Part shown: positions 31,855 to 40,671 of the stretch, piece by piece
Layout: the number at the start of each line of letters is the position of its first letter
Numbering within the stretch: the stretch's first letter is position 1
Source of the DNA: Prevotella sp. E13-17
GTDB taxonomy: Bacteria > Bacteroidota > Bacteroidia > Bacteroidales > Bacteroidaceae
DNA: 64,000 bases
NCBI RefSeq assembly: GCF_022024035.1
Contig: NZ_CP091787.1
Span: 186,001 to 250,000, forward strand
Reading direction: 5' to 3'
Notes under the pieces: model-generated
The model's database searches: none
What the model was told of the DNA's origin: nothing
What the model saw: the letters and a program-made list of their open reading frames with translations, nothing else
Made by a program: the position numbers and the translations under genes

Positions 31855-33348
31855 TTATTTGTTCTTGAAATACTTGCCAATTACAGGAAGCCCAGCGAGG
31901 GGCAGGTCGCGCTTCACGATCAGTGCAACGAATAGCAGGATGAGCAGTGTGTTGAACGCCAGAGAAGCAATCAGCGGCCAACTGCTGGCGATGCGCATGA
32001 AGGTGTAGAAGATAAAGGCGATGACAACATAGACGGAGATGTCCTTCAGAGGATAGTTGATCTTGTAATAGTGCTGGCCAATGAAGTAGGACAGCAACAT
32101 CGAAGCGGCATAGGCCACAAAGCCAGCCCATGCGCAGGCCATATAACTGAAACGGGGAATGAACAGCACATCGATGCTGATGAGCACCAGCGCACCGAAG
32201 CCCGAGAAATAGGCGCCCCAGATGGTGCGGTCGGTCAGTTTATACCAGAACGACAGGTTGAAGAACACGCCAAACATGATCTCGGCGGCCATCACGATGG
32301 GCACCACCTTCAGACCCTCCCAGTAGCTCTCGCCGATGATGAACTTCAGTACGTCGATGAAACCCATGACGCAGAGGAAGGCCAGCAGCGTGAATATCAC
32401 GTAGAACTTCATGGCCTGGGCATAGGTCTCACGGTTGTCTTTGTCCTTAGACCTGCCAAAGACAAAGGGCTCGTAGGCAAAGCGGAATGCCTGTGTGATC
32501 ATGACCATGATCATGGCTATCTTGATGCAGGCACCATAGATGCCCAACTGGGCGCGAGCCTCCTCGACGGAACCGTCGTAGAGATAGGGGAACAGAATCT
32601 GTGAGGCGGCCTGGTTGAGCTGTCCTGCCACACCCATGATGAGCAGTGGCCATGTGTAGCTGAGCATACGCCGACAAGCTGCACCGTCGAAGCCAAAGCG
32701 GAAACCGCGCAACTCCTTCCAAAGCAGCAGCAGCGAACAGATGGTGCACACCAGGTTGATATAGAACACAAAGGCCACATCGAGCGTGAACTGTTCGTCG
32801 TAGATGCCGAAAGGATTCAGTCTTAGCGCAGGCAGAATGATCAGGTAGAGCAGGTTGAGCGAGATGTTCAACAGGATGTTGATGATCTTCAGAGCGGCAA
32901 ACTTGACGGGCTTATGCTGATAGCGCAGGTAGGCAAAAGGCACTGCCATAAAGGCATCGATGGCCACGGTGACATACATGACTGCCACATATTCGGGATG
33001 GTCGGCATAGCCCACGGCACTGGAGATGGGCTCAATGAGCAACAGCACCAGTATGATGGACAGTAAAGAGGTGGTGGCCAGCATGCGCAGGGTGGTGGAG
33101 TAGATGCGCTCGGGTTGCTCGCCTTCGCGATTCATAAACCTGAAGAAGGTGGTCTCCATGCCAAAGGTGAGCAAGATGATGAGTATGGACACGTAGGCAT
33201 AGACGTTGGTGATGACACCATACTCGCCACCTGAAGCAGCAAAGCGTGCGGTCTGGATGGGTACCAGAAGGTAATTGATAAAACGGGCAACGATGCTCGA
33301 GAGACCATAGATGGCCGTGTCTTTGACAAGTGATTTAAGATTTGCCAT
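31855..33348 (-). CDS. Oligosaccharide flippase / polysaccharide biosynthesis protein
   Basis: This is a 497-aa integral membrane protein with about 12-14 hydrophobic segments, starting LVKDTAIYGLSSIVARFINYL, typical of MATE/MVF-superfamily Wzx-type flippases. These move lipid-linked glycans across the inner membrane. Several charged loops (EGEQPERIYS, GRSKDKDNRETYAQ) lie between helices. No glycosyltransferase cluster adjoins it, so the transported glycan is not evident. It follows the SpmAB-like gene by 9 bp. Confidence 0.88.
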   Translation of the reverse strand: MANLKSLVKDTAIYGLSSIVARFINYLLVPIQTARFAASGGEYGVITNVYAYVSILIILLTFGMETTFFRFMNREGEQPERIYSTTLRMLATTSLLSIILVLLLIEPISSAVGYADHPEYVAVMYVTVAIDAFMAVPFAYLRYQHKPVKFAALKIINILLNISLNLLYLIILPALRLNPFGIYDEQFTLDVAFVFYINLVCTICSLLLLWKELRGFRFGFDGAACRRMLSYTWPLLIMGVAGQLNQAASQILFPYLYDGSVEEARAQLGIYGACIKIAMIMVMITQAFRFAYEPFVFGRSKDKDNRETYAQAMKFYVIFTLLAFLCVMGFIDVLKFIIGESYWEGLKVVPIVMAAEIMFGVFFNLSFWYKLTDRTIWGAYFSGFGALVLISIDVLFIPRFSYMACAWAGFVAYAASMLLSYFIGQHYYKINYPLKDISVYVVIAFIFYTFMRIASSWPLIASLAFNTLLILLFVALIVKRDLPLAGLPVIGKYFKNK

Positions 33349-33357
33349 AGTTTTCTT

Positions 33358-34590
33358 TTATCCAAAGAACATATATGATACCAGGATGGCGGCAATGATG
33401 CCGGCAAGGTCGGCCAACAGGCCGCAGGCCACGGCATGACGCGTGTAGCGAATGCCTACAGAACCGAAGTAAACGGCCAGAATGTAGAAGGTGGTGTCTG
33501 TTGATCCCTGAAATACGCACGACAGACGGCCCACAAAGGAGTCGGCACCGTAGGTTGTCATGGCGTCGATCATCATGCCACGGGCGCCGCTGCCGCTGAG
33601 TGGTTTCATCAAGGCTGTAGGCAAGGCACCAACGAATTGGGCATCGATGCCCATCGATTCTATGCCGTAGCGGATGCCGTCGATCAAGAAGTCCATGGCT
33701 CCGGAAGCACGGAAAACACCGATTCCAACGAGGATAGCAACCAGATAGGGGATGATGCGCACGGCTGTCGTAAACCCGTCCTTTGCTCCTTCTACAAAGG
33801 CGTCATAGACGTTGATCTTCTTGAGTAGTCCTGCCGTGATAAAGCAAATGATGATGGTCATCAGGATGATGTTGGCAGCCGACGTGCTGACCAAGTTCAT
33901 CTGTTCGCCATTCAGCTGGTTGAACCCCCAGATGATGCCCGACACCAACAGACAAGCGCCTCCTAAGGTGGCCAATACAGGTACGTTGAAAAGGTTGATG
34001 CGCTGGAAGAGTGAAGTGACCAGCACGCCCATCAACGTGGAAAAGAAGGTAGCCAGCAGGATGGGAATAAAGATGTCGGTAGGTTGGGCTGCCCCCATCT
34101 GTGCACGATAAACCAGAATGCTGACCGGTATCAACGTCAGTCCGCTGGTGTTCAGCACCAAAAACATGATCATGGGGTTCGAAGCGGTGTCCTTCTTGGG
34201 ATTGATCTCCTGCAACTGCTCCATGGCTTTCAGTCCTAAGGGCGTTGCCGCATTGTCCAGTCCCAGCATGTTGGCAGCGATGTTCATAAAGATACTGCCC
34301 GTCACGGGGTGCCCTTTGGGAATGTCTGGAAACAGTTTGACGAACACCGGACTCAGCAGGCGGGCCAAGACGTTGACCACACCACCGCGTTCGCCAATCT
34401 TCATGATGCCTAACCATAGAGACAAAACGCCAGTCAGACCCAGAGAAATCTCAAATGCTGTTTTTGACGATGAAAACGTAGAATCCATCATTTCTGGGAA
34501 AACGTCAAAATCCCCCAGAAAGACTAATCGCACCAATGCTACCACAAAGGCGATGATAAAGAATGCAATCCAAATATAATTTAATACCAT
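33358..34590 (-). CDS. SpmA-SpmB-like nucleoside-recognition (Gate) domain membrane protein
   Basis: This is a 410-aa membrane protein that fuses two Gate domains. The first (about 40-200) has GLTGVLSLWLGIMKIGE, FMNIAANMLGLDNAATPLG and ASNPMIMFLVLNTSGLTLIP. The second (about 265-400) has AVRIIPYLVAILVGIGVF, KPLSGSGARGMM and QGSTDTTFYILAVYFGS. These match spore-maturation proteins SpmA and SpmB, which are joined in one chain in Bacteroidetes. The organism does not sporulate, so a transport role is more likely. The ATG at 34590 starts a hydrophobic helix; an upstream ATG at 34629 precedes the promoter box. Confidence 0.88.
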   Translation of the reverse strand: MVLNYIWIAFFIIAFVVALVRLVFLGDFDVFPEMMDSTFSSSKTAFEISLGLTGVLSLWLGIMKIGERGGVVNVLARLLSPVFVKLFPDIPKGHPVTGSIFMNIAANMLGLDNAATPLGLKAMEQLQEINPKKDTASNPMIMFLVLNTSGLTLIPVSILVYRAQMGAAQPTDIFIPILLATFFSTLMGVLVTSLFQRINLFNVPVLATLGGACLLVSGIIWGFNQLNGEQMNLVSTSAANIILMTIIICFITAGLLKKINVYDAFVEGAKDGFTTAVRIIPYLVAILVGIGVFRASGAMDFLIDGIRYGIESMGIDAQFVGALPTALMKPLSGSGARGMMIDAMTTYGADSFVGRLSCVFQGSTDTTFYILAVYFGSVGIRYTRHAVACGLLADLAGIIAAILVSYMFFG

Positions 34591-34598
34591 ACAAGATG

Positions 34599-34606
34599 CA
34601 AAGGTA
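34599..34606 (-). promoter_or_regulatory. Promoter -7 box of the SpmAB-like operon
   Basis: TACCTTTG on the minus strand ends 8 nt before the ATG at 34590, so the leader would be at most a few nucleotides. Confidence 0.5.
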
Positions 34607-34704
34607 GTGTAAATTATTGAAATATGCAAAAGAAATTATGAGTTAAGCTATGTTAATAATAGGTACCTGTGTACATATTTAAATATAAAAAATAAAATGT
34701 AATG

Positions 34705-34735
34705 CTTGCCAAATGAAAAAAAATATTTAATTTTG
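34705..34735 (+). promoter_or_regulatory. Promoter of the LruC lipoprotein gene
   Basis: CTTG (34705-34708), 19 bp, then TAATTTTG (34728-34735). The leader to the ATG at 34774 is about 30 nt. It diverges from the SpmAB-like promoter. Confidence 0.6.
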
Positions 34736-34773
34736 CACCCGAATTGGTTAAGAAATTTTTTTGTTGAAAAATT

Positions 34774-37413
34774 ATGATGAATGGAAAATCTCTTTTAGGT
34801 TTAATTTTGTCTATGTTGGCTTTCACTTCTTGCGAGCGTGATTTGTTCGACTTGGAGAAGTATAGAGAAACCGTGGCTGCTGCGTTCCCCGTGATGAATG
34901 TTGATCCAGACCACACATGGACCACCATTGGTACGGCAAGCGTGGAGCTCGGTGTAAACATGGGCACAGGCGAGGCGTACGACGTGAGGATTTACGATGA
35001 GAATCCTATCGGCAATCCCGAATCACTCACACTGCTGGCTCAGGGTACGGTAAACGATGGCGAGGTGCTCTCCACCGTGCTCAGCTATCCGTTGGATAAG
35101 AACTATGTCTTTGTGGCTTTGTTTGACAAAGACCGCTATATGAGTGTCTATCCCTTCGGTATCGTCGATGGTAAGATAGAGGGCGTCGTCAGCCTTGAGG
35201 CTACTGAGGAATCAAGAAGAATGGCTCCTCAGCGTCAGGTGGCGCACAGCTTCAACTTCCCCGATGCGCCTAATGCATCGCTCTTCGCCACATCAATCCC
35301 AAGTGGTGCAAAGACCGTAGATCGGTATTACGAGACCCAGAGCGGCAATTACTCCGTAAGAACCAGCGATACGCAAATCAACGTGTGGAACGGTAACTGT
35401 AATCTGTACTTCGGAGCAGGTTCTTACAATGTGAAGCTCACAGGTGTTAACAATAATACAAATATCTACTTGCTGTCTGGTGCAGTGGTCACGATGGATG
35501 TTAATATGAAATATGGCAATGTCAATGTCTATGTGGCTCAGGGTGCTACGTTGACGAGCAGTATTAATACCAATGTGCATATCTATAACAAGGGTACTAT
35601 GAATGTTTCTGTCCTGACCCTCTATAGTTCGTATAATCCATGGTGGAATGATCCTAATGCTTCTGATGGAACCTTGTATAATGAAGGAACCGTGAGGGTT
35701 TCTGGCACTATCAATGTCAATAGCCATTCTCAGTTGGTCAATGCCGGCACAATCACCGCCGCTGCGATTAATGTGGCAGAGACCGGTCAGATCCTGAACA
35801 AGGGCACCATGACCGTGAGTGGTCATCTGGGCGTAGAGAACACCGAATCGCTCTTTATCAACGAGGGCACCTGTACAGCAGGAACTGTCGGCGTGGCTGG
35901 CAGTGCCGATCTCTACAACGACGGTAATATGACCGTCACGGGCGAGACCACCGTCAGCAGTAACCAGGCTACCTGGCACAACGACGGTACCTATACTACT
36001 CAGAAGTTCACCTATACAGCCGGTAGTACCGACGTGATTAACAACTGTAAGATGATTGTCACCGACCGTTTCTACATCGGTCTGGGCGACACCGACAAAA
36101 ACAGCTTCCAGTTGAATGGCGGCGCTTCTGTTGTCACCAAAGACTTTGAGTTCTCTGGTCCTGGCTTCATCAAGATGGGGTCTGGCTCACTGTTTCAGGT
36201 CACTGGCAAGGCTTACATGGCTATCACCAAGGATGTCTATGGCATCTATGGTCCCAGCAAGGGCAGCTATGCCGTGTTCCAGGCTAAGGAGATCACTCGT
36301 CGTAGCGATATCAATCCTCGTCAGGGCTTCGTGGCCAACTATTTCAATCGTGTCTATGTGGCTACCGACAAGCACTTCAACTTTGGCTATAGCGACAAGA
36401 GCGATGCTCAGATAGCCAATGGTGAAATAGGCAATCAGCCCTATTATCGTCTCGACAGTAAGTCGGGCGCCAAGATGTCTTCATACAATGGTGCCGATGT
36501 CAAGATCGAAGCCGGCGAGTGCTCGCCTGGTTATGGTGGTCAGCCCCAAGCTGAGGAACCGCAGGCAGGTCCGTTGGGACTTCGCTACTGTTTCGAAGAT
36601 AACTTCCCACAGTTGGGCGACTATGACTTCAACGATGCTGTGCTCACCGTTACACCAACGGTTAATGGCAAGAACGTCACCCTGAAGGTAACCCTTGATG
36701 CTGTCGGTGCTACCAAGCAGTTGGCTGCAGCTATCCGCATAGTAGGTCTGAAAGACAGTGATATCAAGAGTTGCACTCGTACTGGCAATCTCGATGACAA
36801 CTATCCCAACACCTCTCGTGTCATCATCAACGGTATGGGTGAGAATGGTCTTGTCAGCAACAGTGCCAAGAACAACACCACCGATGTGGTCATTGGCCTC
36901 TTCAACAATGCCCACTGGTCTATCGGTCGTACCATCGCCAATATAGGTTCTGTGCAGAACTGGTTCTATAACACCGTCAATCCAACCAGTGGTTATGCTG
37001 GTAAGAAGAATGGCGTTGCTCCTGCCGAGGTGACCTTCACCTTCGAACTGAACAGCGCTGAGGCTGCTGCTCACTTCTCTGAGAAGGATCTCGACGTGTT
37101 CATTCTTGAGCCTTATAACTCTGCCTATTGGGAAGTGCACACCGTGCCCTTCAAGACCGACGAGGTGATGAAGGACTATGCCACCAACAGAAAGAAGGAG
37201 CTCTATGGCGACAACTTCCCATGGGCTATCTGTGTGCCGGGCAACTTTAAGTATCCTTACGAGTGGACCACCATTGGTAATGACAAGAGTGGTGAGATTG
37301 TCGGTGCCTACAGAACGCCTGGTCACTCTTTTGCCGAGTGGGCTCACGACCAGAAGAGCGCCACCGACTGGTATAAGTATCCCACCACGGAGGATGTCTA
37401 TCAAGGACAATAA
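34774..37413 (+). CDS. LruC-domain lipoprotein with beta-helical repeats
   Basis: This is an 879-aa surface-type lipoprotein with the lipobox AFTSC (Cys at about 20). A DHTWTTIG segment follows near residue 50. The centre (about 215-430) has at least six repeats of about 20 residues of the form LYNEGTVRVSGTINV, LVNAGTITAAAINV, ILNKGTMTVSGHLGV, which suggests a parallel beta-helix. The C-terminal third (about 600-870) is a LruC/DUF4842 domain with YCFEDNFPQLGDYDFNDAVL, a Ca-binding-like DYDFND motif, and a conserved PYEW near the end. Such proteins are cell-surface lipoproteins of unknown role, possibly adhesins. It stands alone and converges on the mannosidase operon with a 12-bp gap. Confidence 0.88.
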   Translation: MMNGKSLLGLILSMLAFTSCERDLFDLEKYRETVAAAFPVMNVDPDHTWTTIGTASVELGVNMGTGEAYDVRIYDENPIGNPESLTLLAQGTVNDGEVLSTVLSYPLDKNYVFVALFDKDRYMSVYPFGIVDGKIEGVVSLEATEESRRMAPQRQVAHSFNFPDAPNASLFATSIPSGAKTVDRYYETQSGNYSVRTSDTQINVWNGNCNLYFGAGSYNVKLTGVNNNTNIYLLSGAVVTMDVNMKYGNVNVYVAQGATLTSSINTNVHIYNKGTMNVSVLTLYSSYNPWWNDPNASDGTLYNEGTVRVSGTINVNSHSQLVNAGTITAAAINVAETGQILNKGTMTVSGHLGVENTESLFINEGTCTAGTVGVAGSADLYNDGNMTVTGETTVSSNQATWHNDGTYTTQKFTYTAGSTDVINNCKMIVTDRFYIGLGDTDKNSFQLNGGASVVTKDFEFSGPGFIKMGSGSLFQVTGKAYMAITKDVYGIYGPSKGSYAVFQAKEITRRSDINPRQGFVANYFNRVYVATDKHFNFGYSDKSDAQIANGEIGNQPYYRLDSKSGAKMSSYNGADVKIEAGECSPGYGGQPQAEEPQAGPLGLRYCFEDNFPQLGDYDFNDAVLTVTPTVNGKNVTLKVTLDAVGATKQLAAAIRIVGLKDSDIKSCTRTGNLDDNYPNTSRVIINGMGENGLVSNSAKNNTTDVVIGLFNNAHWSIGRTIANIGSVQNWFYNTVNPTSGYAGKKNGVAPAEVTFTFELNSAEAAAHFSEKDLDVFILEPYNSAYWEVHTVPFKTDEVMKDYATNRKKELYGDNFPWAICVPGNFKYPYEWTTIGNDKSGEIVGAYRTPGHSFAEWAHDQKSATDWYKYPTTEDVYQGQ

Positions 37414-37425
37414 CCCAAACTCTTT

Positions 37426-40400
37426 TTAGGGAATCAATTTCAGACTGCCGCCCCTTACAATGTCTTCATGCTGAATGCTGTTGCGTTGTAAGGGGTGGTC
37501 GTTTATTGTTGCCTTGCCAGTCTTGTCGGCCGATGAAATCGTGAATGTCCGTCCATGGCTCAGGTTCAAGGTGATCTGTTCAAACGACGGTGCACCTACG
37601 ACATACTCAGTGGTGGCGGGACAAACGGGATAGAAGCCCATCATGGCAAACACCTGCCATGCCGACATCTGTCCAGCATCGTCATTACCGCTCAGTCCGC
37701 CCGGTGTATTGTTATATTCCGTTGCCAGAATATGACTGACCCACCGACGTGTCTTATCGGGTGCTCCTGCCAGTGCATAGAGCCAGGCCACCTGATGACA
37801 GGGCTCGTTGCCATGCCAGTATCTGCCTTCGCCGAACATCGAGTCGAGCTTTGCTACAAAAGCCTCGCGTCCACCCAACAGCTGTATCAGCCCTTCCACA
37901 TTCTGTGGTACGTACCAGGTGTAATGACAAGTGGCTCCTTCTGTGATAAACGATTTGCGGTGGGTATGGTCACTGTTGTTCTCCCAACTGCCGTCAGCAT
38001 GTCGTCCGTCGGCATAACCCGTATGTGGGTTTATCACGTTGCGCCAGTTCTCGCTGCGTTTCATCAGTTGTTGATAGTCCTCATCATGCCCCAGGGCCTT
38101 AGCCATCTGTGCTACGCAGAAGTCATCATACGCATATTCCAGTGTTCGTGAGGTCTGCTCATCAGTGTGAAAGGCCTCTTTGACGTGGTCTTCCATGGGT
38201 ATATAACCATACTTCAGATATGATTGCAGGGCACGTCGGCCTAATCCGTTCTCATACGCTTCTGCCGTTTCCGGCCATTCCATCGCGTTTTTCCTCATCC
38301 CCTCGTAGGCTTTCTCTGCATCGAAGTCGCGGATGCCTTTCAGGTAGGCATCTGCCAGCACCGACACACAGTGGTCGCCTATCATCGCCGCTGTATAGCT
38401 GTTCCAACACGGAAAGATGGGCAGCCATCCACCCTCTTCGTACATGTCCACCAGCGACTGCATCATGTTGGCCGAACGTAAGGGGTCAATGAGGTTCAGT
38501 AGTGGGTGTAGAGCCCTGTAGGTGTCCCACATGGAGAAGTCGCCATAGTGTGTTCTGCCATTGCTGCTCTTAATGTTTCCACCCGCAAAGGCAGGATAGC
38601 GGCCGTCCACATCGCTCATCTCGCGAGGCAAGAACGACGCGCGGTAGAGTGCTCCGTAGAACTGATTGATTTTGTCTGCATTGCTGTCACTCACGTCGAT
38701 GCGATGCATGCGCTCATTCCATTGCTGTATGTTGGTTTCCATCATTTCTTCAAACGACCGAAGCTCGCATAGGTTCTTTTCGGCTCCGTTTGCAGCGGTA
38801 AAAGAGGTGGCCATTCTCAGCTCCAGTGGTTGGCTCTTCTTTCCATTGAACGTCAGGCAGATGCCTTGCTCAAATGACGAAAAACGAACCATTTCATCGT
38901 TATATCTCATGACCATAAACCCGCAGAAACCAGCCGGTTCGCCCCATCCCTGATAGATGCGATGCACGGGGTTGCAGGCCGTGACTTGTCTTGCCTTTTC
39001 GTCCAGTTTTGCCCATCCCTCTTTCTCGTCGCTGTTGGTGTTCAGCACGATGTGGATCGGACCGTCTGCTATGGGCGTGATACGCATGATGGCGCTGTGG
39101 CTCAGTGCCGTCATCTCGATGGTCAGCCTCTCGTCGGGCAGATAGACCTTATAGTAATAAGGATGCGACACCTCATTGTCGTGGCTGAAGCGTGTGGCTC
39201 TCTCTGTCGGCGTGAAACGAGCGTTGCCGCTCAGTGCAGCCACGGTAAACGACCCATAGTCCTGCGTACAGCCCCCCACCAGCCAGTGACTGGCACGGAT
39301 GCCTTGGAACAGCGAGTCCGTGTAGTAGTAGGGTGCCACGCATTTCTTTTCCGTGTCGCGCGTTTGTGGTGTCCAGAAAGTCTGTCCGTGAGGCACGAGC
39401 ACGGCAGGCAGTGTCTGCCCGTGTTCCTCCGACCCTTTGCCGAAGAGTCCTGCCGACTTCGTGTTGGCAGGTGCCGTTCCCACCATGGTGTTGAGTGTCG
39501 CCAGCTGCCTGACGTGGTTCAGCATGTGAATGCGCTGGTGCATGTAGGTCTTGATATCCTCCCATCGGTAGCTGTTTTCCACCGAAGGAATGGGCAGTTT
39601 TTGCAATTTCTCGTTGTGCAGCAACTGTACCAGCACCTCGCCTTGGCGGTTTTTGGCAAAGATCATTTGCAGGTTGGCAGCCATCGGTACGATATCTTCC
39701 ATCCCATCGCCAGGCAGTGATAGCTGAAGCAGCGTCAGTAGTCGGAAGAGCGCCGTGTCGTGACCAAAGCGAAGCGAAACCCCATGTCCACCACGGGCAA
39801 TCATGGTGTCTGCTTCCTGCTCAATGTTTTCCCATAGTGGTATGCTCGAGCGGGCAGGAATACCATCGTTTAAAGGTGTCCGATCGTTGATCATCGTCAT
39901 CCGTTCGTTGTTAGCGCGGTGCACGGCCATCATCTCTTCTGATGTAAACAGGTCCCAAAACGTCAGTTTCATCGGGATGTCCTGCATGTCGGAGGCGATG
40001 GTGTGAAGTTCTGTCAGCAAGCGCTTCTCTGTCGCATCGTCTGCCAAGGGCAACTTGAAAAGACTGCCAATGAAGCGCGCCGTTGATATGTTGAGCATGC
40101 TCTTTGTCTTCTGCGAGAGCACCTTCAGCTCGTCAGACTCATGGTTGATATACGCCATGAAGCGTGCTTCTGTCTCAGGGTGCAGGTCCTTGCAGGGCAG
40201 TTGACTGCAGAAAGCCAGCATCGAAACCCTGCATCGTGGCACCGTGCTTGACCGGGCCTGCATCGTGGCACCTTTAGAAAACACCTGTGGGTAGTTCTTC
40301 ACCATGCGTTGTGCAATCTGTCGGTGTTGCTTTGCTCCCAAGGGCGTCAGCTGTCCGGCGTTCCCTTGGGCATTCTTCCACACCCGTAGCAAGCGTTTCT

Positions 40401-40671
40401 TCACGTCTTTGCCCAGGGCGGTCAGCTTGCTGTCGTCTTCAAACTGCTCCAACACCCAGGTGTAACGCTGTTCGTCGGGCAGCCATCTCGAACCATGGCG
40501 CCCATAGTGTGAGATATAAAAAACATCGAATCCATCGGGGAAAATGCCTTTCTCGGCCTTTGTCACGGGGTAGGCATAATAAACACCACCCGTCTGCTCG
40601 GGCGATAATGTCTGTGCTACGTTGGTCAGCGCCCACAACAGGCACACCGTAAGAATGCTTAGTCTTTTCAT
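37426..40671 (-). CDS. Histidine acid phosphatase - GH92 alpha-mannosidase fusion
   Basis: This is a 1081-aa exported protein (signal peptide to about residue 20). Residues about 21-395 form a histidine-type acid phosphatase, with the nucleophile motif RHGSR (58-62) and the proton-donor pair HD (304-305, FGHDTALF). Residues about 405-1081 form a GH92 exo-alpha-mannosidase with TFWTPQ, GDFSMWDTYRALHPLL, DDFCVAQMAKALG and GNDDAGQMSAWQVFAMMGFYP. GH92 enzymes are Ca-dependent inverting exo-mannosidases. Linking both activities suggests removal of phosphate from a mannose-phosphate glycan before or during trimming, which is inference. Its start overlaps the stop of the upstream GH92 gene by 4 bp. 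Confidence 0.9.
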   Translation of the reverse strand: MKRLSILTVCLLWALTNVAQTLSPEQTGGVYYAYPVTKAEKGIFPDGFDVFYISHYGRHGSRWLPDEQRYTWVLEQFEDDSKLTALGKDVKKRLLRVWKNAQGNAGQLTPLGAKQHRQIAQRMVKNYPQVFSKGATMQARSSTVPRCRVSMLAFCSQLPCKDLHPETEARFMAYINHESDELKVLSQKTKSMLNISTARFIGSLFKLPLADDATEKRLLTELHTIASDMQDIPMKLTFWDLFTSEEMMAVHRANNERMTMINDRTPLNDGIPARSSIPLWENIEQEADTMIARGGHGVSLRFGHDTALFRLLTLLQLSLPGDGMEDIVPMAANLQMIFAKNRQGEVLVQLLHNEKLQKLPIPSVENSYRWEDIKTYMHQRIHMLNHVRQLATLNTMVGTAPANTKSAGLFGKGSEEHGQTLPAVLVPHGQTFWTPQTRDTEKKCVAPYYYTDSLFQGIRASHWLVGGCTQDYGSFTVAALSGNARFTPTERATRFSHDNEVSHPYYYKVYLPDERLTIEMTALSHSAIMRITPIADGPIHIVLNTNSDEKEGWAKLDEKARQVTACNPVHRIYQGWGEPAGFCGFMVMRYNDEMVRFSSFEQGICLTFNGKKSQPLELRMATSFTAANGAEKNLCELRSFEEMMETNIQQWNERMHRIDVSDSNADKINQFYGALYRASFLPREMSDVDGRYPAFAGGNIKSSNGRTHYGDFSMWDTYRALHPLLNLIDPLRSANMMQSLVDMYEEGGWLPIFPCWNSYTAAMIGDHCVSVLADAYLKGIRDFDAEKAYEGMRKNAMEWPETAEAYENGLGRRALQSYLKYGYIPMEDHVKEAFHTDEQTSRTLEYAYDDFCVAQMAKALGHDEDYQQLMKRSENWRNVINPHTGYADGRHADGSWENNSDHTHRKSFITEGATCHYTWYVPQNVEGLIQLLGGREAFVAKLDSMFGEGRYWHGNEPCHQVAWLYALAGAPDKTRRWVSHILATEYNNTPGGLSGNDDAGQMSAWQVFAMMGFYPVCPATTEYVVGAPSFEQITLNLSHGRTFTISSADKTGKATINDHPLQRNSIQHEDIVRGGSLKLIP

